The notes under the pieces were generated by a model. It was not told where the DNA came from. It did not search any database and was given only the letters and a program-made list of their open reading frames with translations. Positions 57,297 to 64,000 of a stretch of 64,000 bases of DNA are shown piece by piece; within the stretch, counting starts at the first letter, position 1, and each line of letters begins with the position of its first letter. This DNA is from Falsochrobactrum tianjinense (GTDB lineage: Bacteria > Pseudomonadota > Alphaproteobacteria > Rhizobiales > Rhizobiaceae): positions 124,001 to 188,000 of the forward strand of contig NZ_JAHRVA010000001.1 of NCBI RefSeq assembly GCF_019100495.1, in the 5' to 3' direction. The translations under genes were made by a program, and so were the position numbers.

Positions 57297-58072
57297 AAGC
57301 GAGAATTATTCCGTGCCTCGACGTTAAGGATGGTCGAGTCGTCAAGGGCGTTAATTTCGTTGACCTGATCGATGCCGGCGATCCGGTAGAAGCCGCGCGC
57401 GCCTATGATGCGGCAGGTGCCGATGAGCTTTGCTTCCTCGACATCACCGCCTCATCCGACAATCGCGAGACAATTTTTGACGTGGTGGCACGCACGGCGG
57501 AACAATGTTTCATGCCGCTCACCGTGGGCGGCGGCGTCCGTGCAGTGGCCGATATTCGCAAGCTGCTTCTGGCCGGTGCCGACAAGGTTTCGATCAACAC
57601 GGCTGCGGTGACCAATCCTGAATTCGTCGCGGAAGCCGCTGACAAGTTCGGCAATCAATGTATTGTCGTCGCAATCGACGCCAAGAAGGTTTCAGGCGAA
57701 GGCGAGGCCGACCGCTGGGAGATTTTTACCCATGGCGGCCGTCAGACCACCGGCCTCGATGCGGTTGAATTCGCTCAGAAAGTGGTTGATCTGGGAGCCG
57801 GTGAAATTCTGCTGACCTCGATGGATCGCGACGGCACCAAGGCGGGTTACGATGTGGCGCTCACGCGGGCGGTGGCCGACAGCGTGCGCGTTCCGGTGAT
57901 CGCTTCAGGCGGCGTGGGCACGCTTGATCATCTGGTGGCGGGCATTCGTGACGGCCATGCATCGGCAGTGCTGGCCGCGTCGATTTTCCATTTTGGCACC
58001 TATACGATTGATGAGGCCAAGCGCTATATGGCCGAAGCCGGTATCCCCATGCGACTCGATCCGGTCCGTTGA
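57290..58072 (+). CDS. hisF: Imidazole glycerol phosphate synthase subunit HisF
   Basis: HisF is the cyclase half of IGP synthase, giving IGP and AICAR with HisH. The 260-residue barrel begins [19 protein letters not shown], with the catalytic Asp in DVKDG, then [25 protein letters not shown] and [15 protein letters not shown] with the second catalytic Asp. The start at 57290 is ATG with GGGGGCAG upstream; the residue after Met is Leu, where the duplicate copy has Ser-Leu. The second codon is therefore altered relative to the duplicated copy. hisE follows 27 bases later. Confidence 0.96.
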   Translation: MLKARIIPCLDVKDGRVVKGVNFVDLIDAGDPVEAARAYDAAGADELCFLDITASSDNRETIFDVVARTAEQCFMPLTVGGGVRAVADIRKLLLAGADKVSINTAAVTNPEFVAEAADKFGNQCIVVAIDAKKVSGEGEADRWEIFTHGGRQTTGLDAVEFAQKVVDLGAGEILLTSMDRDGTKAGYDVALTRAVADSVRVPVIASGGVGTLDHLVAGIRDGHASAVLAASIFHFGTYTIDEAKRYMAEAGIPMRLDPVR

Positions 58073-58099
58073 TGCATGCAGATTACGCAAGGAACCCCG

Positions 58100-58423
58100 A
58101 TGAGTCAGTTCACGCTTGCCGACCTTGAGCGCATTGTGGCCGACCGCGCCAGCGCAACAGATGGCTCGTCCTATACGGCGAGCCTTGTCGCGAAAGGCCA
58201 GACCAAGGCGGCCCAGAAGCTGGGCGAGGAAGCCGTGGAAACGGTGATCGCCGCTGTTTCCGGCGACCGCGCCGGGGTGGTTTCCGAAAGCGCCGATCTG
58301 CTCTATCATCTGCTTGTGGTCTGGAAGATCGCTGGCGTGCCTCTTGATGATGTTCTGGAAGAACTGCGCCGCCGCACGACGCAGACCGGCCTTGAGGAAA
58401 AGGCCGGACGCCCGAAGGGCTAG
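58100..58423 (+). CDS. hisE: Phosphoribosyl-ATP pyrophosphatase HisE
   Basis: HisE hydrolyses phosphoribosyl-ATP in the second step of histidine synthesis. The 107-residue protein has the MazG-like fold with the segment [19 protein letters not shown] (metal-binding EExxE) and [14 protein letters not shown]. The start at 58100 ([12 protein letters not shown]) has AAGGA seven bases upstream; a longer frame begins at 58076 but lacks support. It is followed 10 bases later by pantothenate kinase, which is therefore probably co-transcribed with it. Confidence 0.95.
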   Translation: MSQFTLADLERIVADRASATDGSSYTASLVAKGQTKAAQKLGEEAVETVIAAVSGDRAGVVSESADLLYHLLVVWKIAGVPLDDVLEELRRRTTQTGLEEKAGRPKG

Positions 58424-58433
58424 GCGGTTACGT

Positions 58434-59402
58434 ATGTGGGAAAAAGTCGATCAGCTCACCCCATCGCGTTATTCGCCTTATCGCTTCTTTTCCGCACAGG
58501 AATGGTCGGGTTTTCGCGCGGATACGCCGCTCACGCTCAGTTCCGATGAGGTCAAGCGGCTGCGCTCGCTTGGTGACCCCATCGATCTGGACGAAGTGCG
58601 GCGCATTTATCTGTCGCTGTCGCGGCTTTTGTCGGCGCATGTCGAAGCAAGCCAGTTGCTGTTTCACCAGCGCAAGCAGTTCCTCAATATGGAGGACAGT
58701 TTCAAGACGCCCTTCATCATCGGCATAGCCGGTTCGGTGGCGGTGGGGAAATCCACCACGGCGCGCGTCCTCAAGGAACTGCTGGCGCGCTGGCCTTCAA
58801 GCCCGAAGGTCGATCTGGTGACGACGGACGGCTTTCTATATCCCAACGCGTTCTTGCGCGAGCAGAACCTGATGGAGCGCAAGGGCTTTCCTGAAAGCTA
58901 TGATGTCGGCTCGGTTTTGCGCTTTCTATCGGCGATCAAGGCCGGCATGAGCCAGGTGCGCGCGCCGCTCTATTCGCATTTAAGCTATGATGTGCTGCCC
59001 GGCGAATATCAGATCGTCGACAAGCCCGACATCCTGATTTTCGAGGGCATCAATGTGCTTCAGGTGCGCGATCTGCCCGAAGACGGCAAGATGGTGCCCT
59101 TCGTCTCGGATTTCTTCGATTTCTCGATCTATATCGATGCGGAACCGGATCAGATCCATAAATGGTATATTGACCGCTTCATGCGGCTGCGCGAGACCGC
59201 CTTCCGCAATCCTGAATCCTTCTTTCACCGCTATTCGCAGCTCTCCGAGGGTGCCGCACGCTCGATTGGCGAAGGTCTGTGGCAGAATATCAATCTGAGG
59301 AACCTGCGCGAGAATATCCTGCCGACGCGTCCGCGCGCCGATCTGATCCTGCGCAAGGGCAGTGATCATCTGATCGAAGAAGTGGCCCTAAGAAAAATAT
59401 AG
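58434..59402 (+). CDS. coaA: Pantothenate kinase CoaA (type I)
   Basis: CoaA phosphorylates pantothenate, the first and regulated step of coenzyme A synthesis. The 322-residue protein has the P-loop [18 protein letters not shown] (about residues 98-115), the [13 protein letters not shown] segment with the catalytic Asp and the [12 protein letters not shown] and [12 protein letters not shown] segments. It is the CoA-inhibited type I enzyme, as in E. coli. The ATG at 58434 ([16 protein letters not shown]) gives the usual length. It ends the histidine run at a hairpin shared with the converging BON-LysM gene. Confidence 0.95.
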   Translation: MWEKVDQLTPSRYSPYRFFSAQEWSGFRADTPLTLSSDEVKRLRSLGDPIDLDEVRRIYLSLSRLLSAHVEASQLLFHQRKQFLNMEDSFKTPFIIGIAGSVAVGKSTTARVLKELLARWPSSPKVDLVTTDGFLYPNAFLREQNLMERKGFPESYDVGSVLRFLSAIKAGMSQVRAPLYSHLSYDVLPGEYQIVDKPDILIFEGINVLQVRDLPEDGKMVPFVSDFFDFSIYIDAEPDQIHKWYIDRFMRLRETAFRNPESFFHRYSQLSEGAARSIGEGLWQNINLRNLRENILPTRPRADLILRKGSDHLIEEVALRKI

Positions 59403-59445
59403 AAAGAAAAGGCCGCCTGCTTGCGCATAGCGGCCCTTCTTCTTT
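59402..59445. terminator. Bidirectional terminator between coaA and the BON-LysM gene
   Basis: AAGAAAAGGCCGC / GCGGCC then CTTCTTCTTT. The stem is only six bp with a 13-base loop, but A-rich and T-rich flanks fit both converging genes. Confidence 0.65.
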
Positions 59446-59451
59446 GGCAAA

Positions 59452-59904
59452 TCAGCTTTCCAGCGGCGGGATACGCAGGACCTGACCCGGATAGATTTTA
59501 TCGGGATGGGTGAGCATCGGCTTGTTGGCCTCGAAGATGATATTATTTTTCGCGCCCTTGCCCTTGCCATATTGGGCTTCGGCAATTTTCCACAGATTGT
59601 CGCCCTTCTTGACCGTATAGAAGACCGGTTCGCTGCCGGTTGCGGCGCCTTCCACTTTCAGTTCGGAAGCTTCCACCTTGGAAACGCCGAGCGAATTGCC
59701 GACGGCGATGATGGCTTTTTCAAAGGCCGACTGATCCTTCACATTGCCTTTCAGGACAGCCTTGTCGCCCTCGACACTGACTTCGACGCCATCGGTGCCC
59801 AGATGATGTGAATCGAGTTCTTTCTTGAGGTCGTCGGCTTTGGGCTCGTCTTCACCGAAACCGAGTTTGGTGCCGACCGACTTTACGAAATCGAAAATTC
59901 CCAT
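59452..59904 (-). CDS. BON-LysM domain protein (Kbp/YgaU-like)
   Basis: A 150-residue protein made of a BON domain (about 25-85; segment VSVEGDKAVLKGNVKDQSAFEKAIIAVGN) and a C-terminal LysM domain (about 94-148; VFYTVKKGDNLWKIAEAQYG ... HPDKIYPGQVLRIP). This is the architecture of the potassium-binding protein Kbp (YgaU). No signal peptide is seen, which agrees with a cytoplasmic location for that family. The function here is inferred from architecture only. It converges on coaA and is separated from arfB by 124 bases. Confidence 0.9.
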   Translation of the reverse strand: MGIFDFVKSVGTKLGFGEDEPKADDLKKELDSHHLGTDGVEVSVEGDKAVLKGNVKDQSAFEKAIIAVGNSLGVSKVEASELKVEGAATGSEPVFYTVKKGDNLWKIAEAQYGKGKGAKNNIIFEANKPMLTHPDKIYPGQVLRIPPLES

Positions 59905-60028
59905 TGGGCGTATCTCCCTGTTGTTGCAAACCTACTATTGCATTGAATGAAACATTAGGCGCTTTGCGCCAGAAACAAGTGGTAAATACAGTAATCACAA
60001 CGCGGTGACGATATTTCGGTTTCTTGTT

Positions 60029-60466
60029 TCAGTCAAACGAGACCTTGCCGCGCCCCTTTTTGATTTCTGAACGACCCGATTTGGCTTTCAGGCGTCGCTC
60101 GACCGATCCCTTGGTGGGTCTGGTTTTCTTGCGCGGCGGCGGTGGCGGCTCCGCGGCCTTGGCGATCAGCGCGATAAGCTTTTCGCGCGCATCCTCGCGA
60201 TTGCGCTCCTGCGTGCGAAAGCGATTGGCCTCCAGCAGAATATCACCCTCTTTGGTGGCTTTCTGACCGGCCAGCTTGAAAAGCCGTGAGAGCACCTCTT
60301 CCGGCAGACCGGAGCGCCCGGCCCGAAAACGCAATTGAACCGCGGTCGACACCTTGTTGACATTCTGCCCGCCGGGACCGGATGAGCGGATGAAGCTCTC
60401 CTCCAGATCATCCTCGCGGATGGTCAGGCGCCGGGTGATGCGGATGATGTTGCGGCTTTCTTCCAT
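60029..60466 (-). CDS. arfB: Alternative ribosome-rescue factor ArfB
   Basis: ArfB (YaeJ) frees stalled ribosomes that lack a stop codon. The product, about 145 residues from the ATG at 60466, has the release-factor GGQ domain: RSSGPGGQNVNKVSTAVQLRF at about 26-46, with the catalytic GGQ. A basic C-terminal tail (KKTRPTKGSVERRLKAKSGRSEIKKGRGK) would enter the mRNA channel. The start is uncertain: ATG at 60478 is possible and the frame is open to a TTG at 60502. It ends 124 bases from the BON-LysM gene. Confidence 0.9.
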   Translation of the reverse strand: MEESRNIIRITRRLTIREDDLEESFIRSSGPGGQNVNKVSTAVQLRFRAGRSGLPEEVLSRLFKLAGQKATKEGDILLEANRFRTQERNREDAREKLIALIAKAAEPPPPPRKKTRPTKGSVERRLKAKSGRSEIKKGRGKVSFD

Positions 60467-60500
60467 GCGACAATACATATAGATTTTCAGCCGATTGGAC

Positions 60501-60530
60501 AAAAGAAAACCCGGCCTTTCGACCGGGCTT
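60501..60530 (-). terminator. Terminator after pckA
   Basis: On the minus strand: a CCCGG ... CCGGG stem with a GAAAG-containing loop, then TTTTCTTTT. It lies 25 bases past the pckA stop and before arfB. Confidence 0.8.
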
Positions 60531-60554
60531 CCCCTCCTCCTCAGGATGAGCTTT

Positions 60555-62165
<1,611 letters not shown>

Positions 62166-62261
62166 GGTGTCTCCGCCATTAGATTGAATAACACATACCC
62201 CGAATTCTTTTGAATGCGAGGATGGCAGTCAGAAACAGATTAAATAAATCAAATCAAATAT

Positions 62262-62303
62262 TTAATCGATTTAAAAAAGTTGAAATATTTTTAAATCGTT
62301 TAA
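62262..62303. promoter_or_regulatory. AT-rich inverted repeat in the pckA-bvrR gap
   Basis: The arms TTAATCGATTTAAAAA (62262-62277) and TTTTTAAATCGTTTAA (62288-62303) pair at 15 of 16 positions with a 10-base spacer. The 11-bp inner part is perfect (CGATTTAAAAA / TTTTTAAATCG). It lies about 100 bases before pckA and 220 before bvrR. It may bind a regulator such as BvrR or be a promoter-proximal structure; the factor is not known. Confidence 0.55.
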
Positions 62304-62525
62304 TTTCGCGTTTACTGCGGGTAGGTTGACGCCTTTGCACCCTGAAGTTGCATTAACCAATCTTTGCGATTCGTGGAGGCGGTTTCAGCGAACTTATCGC
62401 GCCGCCACATTTTGTACCTAATTTGTACTGCAAAAGCGGGTTCCTTATAATAGTATGGGCGCGAACAGGCGTTCGATGATCTTGCAGCTGCAAATTCGCG
62501 GCGGCTAATACAGGAGAAGGTCCGC

Positions 62526-63245
62526 ATGAAGGAAGCTTCGGCAACGCAGACGATTGCGCTGGTCGACGATGACCGCAACATTCTGACCTCCGTTTCCATC
62601 GCTCTGGAGTCGGAAGGCTATCGCGTGGAAACTTATACGGACGGGGCGTCTGCGCTGGACGGCCTGACGGCGCGTCCGCCCAATCTTGCGATCTTCGATA
62701 TCAAGATGCCACGGATGGATGGCATGGAGCTTCTGCGCCGCCTGCGCCAGAAATCCGACCTGCCCGTCATCTTCCTCACTTCCAAGGATGACGAGATTGA
62801 TGAGCTTTTCGGCCTCAAGATGGGTGCCGACGATTTCATCACCAAGCCGTTTTCGCAGCGCCTTTTGGTGGAGCGCGTCAAGGCGGTCCTGCGCCGCGTC
62901 GCGGCGCGTGACGCTACGGTGAAGCCTTCGGGCCAGCCGGCCAAATCGCTTGAACGCGGCCAGCTTGTCATGGATCAGGAGCGCCACACCTGCACCTGGA
63001 AGGGTGAGCCGGTGACGCTTACAGTGACTGAGTTCCTCATTCTGCATTCGTTGGCGCAGCGCCCCGGTGTGGTAAAAAGCCGTGACGCGTTGATGGATGC
63101 GGCCTATGATGAGCAGGTCTATGTGGATGATCGTACCATTGACAGCCACATCAAGCGCCTGCGCAAGAAGTTCAAGTCGGTTGATGACAGCTTCGAGATG
63201 ATCGAAACGCTTTATGGCGTCGGCTATCGCTTCCGCGAAGCTTGA
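62526..63245 (+). CDS. bvrR: Two-component response regulator BvrR (ChvI-type)
   Basis: BvrR is an OmpR-class response regulator that with BvrS governs outer-membrane composition and intracellular survival. The 239-residue protein has an N-terminal receiver domain. It carries the DDDRN acidic pocket region, the phospho-accepting Asp in [17 protein letters not shown] near residue 59 and Lys in [11 protein letters not shown]-terminal winged helix follows, with segment [34 protein letters not shown]. The Rhizobiales orthologue is ChvI. The ATG at 62526 has a GGAGAAGGTC upstream. bvrS follows 72 bases later in the same direction. Confidence 0.95.
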   Translation: MKEASATQTIALVDDDRNILTSVSIALESEGYRVETYTDGASALDGLTARPPNLAIFDIKMPRMDGMELLRRLRQKSDLPVIFLTSKDDEIDELFGLKMGADDFITKPFSQRLLVERVKAVLRRVAARDATVKPSGQPAKSLERGQLVMDQERHTCTWKGEPVTLTVTEFLILHSLAQRPGVVKSRDALMDAAYDEQVYVDDRTIDSHIKRLRKKFKSVDDSFEMIETLYGVGYRFREA

Positions 63246-63317
63246 GGCACGGGCACATGACACACTGAATGGCGACGGCCCCTCATGGGGGTAAAACAAG
63301 GGCAAGACCGAAGCGAC

Positions 63318-64000
63318 ATGGTCGCAGAGACCCGAAAAGACGGCCTGGCAGGCATGAGGGAACGCAGGGCGCGGCGGCAACGTTCGCTCTTTCTGCGCCG
63401 CCTTCTTGCACCTTTCAGCCGCTTTTTCGGGCAATACCTGTTTTCCAGCCTGACGCGGCGCATTCTGTTTCTCAATCTCGCGGCGCTGGCGGTGCTGGTT
63501 TCCGGCATTCTCTATATGAACCAGTTCCGCGCCGGGCTGATCGACGCCAAGATCGAAAGTCTGCTGACGCAGGGCAAGATCATCGCGGCGGCGATTTCCT
63601 CATCGGCCACCGTCGACACCAATTCGCTGCTGATCGACCCTGAAAAGCTTCTGGAGCTTCAGGCGGGGCAAAGCATTACCCCCTCGCCCGATTCGCCGGA
63701 CAATTGGGAATTTCCGATCAACCCCGAAAAAGTCTCGCCGCTGCTACGCCAGTTGATCTCGCCCACGAGCACGCGCGCGCGCATCTACGATCATTACGCT
63801 AACCTGTTGCTTGATTCGCGCTCGCTCTATGCGCCTGCTTTCGCTTCCGGCGGGCCGGTCTTTCGCTATGACCTGCCTGCGATCGAAGAGGATACGCCGG
63901 GCTTGTGGGAACGCTTCACCAACTGGTTCTCGCGCCTGTTTTATGGCGGTGGCCTGCCGCTTTATCAGGAGCAGCCCGGCGGCAACGGCCTTGCCTATCA
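63318..64000 (+). CDS. bvrS: Sensor histidine kinase BvrS (ChvG-type), partial
   Basis: The first 227 or so residues of the sensor kinase partner of BvrR. It begins MVAETRKDGLAGMRERR, then an N-terminal transmembrane segment (RRILFLNLAALAVLVSGILYM, about 54-74) followed by a large periplasmic sensing region. The HAMP, His-kinase and ATPase domains lie beyond the right edge. The start at 63318 gives a positively charged N-terminus before the first membrane helix. It follows bvrR in the same transcript. Identification rests on the periplasmic region and the bvrR neighbour. Confidence 0.92.
   Translation, partial: MVAETRKDGLAGMRERRARRQRSLFLRRLLAPFSRFFGQYLFSSLTRRILFLNLAALAVLVSGILYMNQFRAGLIDAKIESLLTQGKIIAAAISSSATVDTNSLLIDPEKLLELQAGQSITPSPDSPDNWEFPINPEKVSPLLRQLISPTSTRARIYDHYANLLLDSRSLYAPAFASGGPVFRYDLPAIEEDTPGLWERFTNWFSRLFYGGGLPLYQEQPGGNGLAY

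Overview
The window reads as the replication-origin region of the large chromosome of an alphaproteobacterium of the order Rhizobiales, very probably Brucella. The evidence is a bvrR/bvrS (chvI/chvG) two-component pair beside pckA, a BmaB-like monomeric autotransporter, and the alphaproteobacterial origin-side gene set hemE, hemJ, rho, mnmE, mnmG, rsmG, parA, parB. The genus is inferred from remembered protein sequences, not from a search.

Left part (1-8.2 kb): housekeeping genes. These are the 5' part of aroK, xerD, accA, an L,D-transpeptidase-like lipoprotein, a TusA-like protein, a CobW GTPase behind a D,D-carboxypeptidase, and an M20 amidohydrolase. A tRNA-Arg(CCU) follows at 8.25 kb.

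Accessory metabolic block (8.3-27 kb): a long minus-strand run encodes two GMC oxidoreductases, two SDRs, an aldehyde dehydrogenase, an enoyl-CoA hydratase, a fused CoA-transferase, a Gfo/Idh/MocA oxidoreductase and a LacI regulator. A DUF993 (DHDPS-like) gene diverges from lacI. The lacI-DUF993 gap holds two matching 14-bp operators, one in front of each gene. After this come a gene remnant, a small AT-rich secreted-protein gene, a luciferase-like oxidoreductase, and an ABC importer operon with an FAD-dependent amine-oxidase-like gene inside it.

Origin domain (27-48 kb): holA, then parB, parA, rsmG, mnmG and mnmE on the minus strand with parS sites inside rsmG and between mnmG and mnmE. A YyaL-like gene, rho, hemJ and hemE follow. 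The 508-bp gap between hemE and ppsR carries DnaA-box-like 9-mers and a tight cluster of GANTC (CcrM) sites and is the candidate oriC. Right of it, ppsR, maf, aroE, coaE and dnaQ run rightward. Most genes on both sides point away from the gap. Then come secB, fxsA, a Tim44-like gene, mltA, an Smr gene and an XRE regulator.

Right part (47.6-64 kb): a DUF1402 exported protein, hslVU, the autotransporter, a histidine operon (hisB-DUF2628-hisH-hisA-hisF-hisE-coaA), a BON-LysM protein, arfB, and pckA divergent from bvrR-bvrS (bvrS runs off the window). The histidine operon has a partial duplication of the hisF start between hisA and hisF. The origin-proximal genes couple chromosome replication and segregation with tRNA modification, haem synthesis and nucleotide or cofactor supply. 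The 8-27 kb block is nutrient-specific catabolism and uptake.
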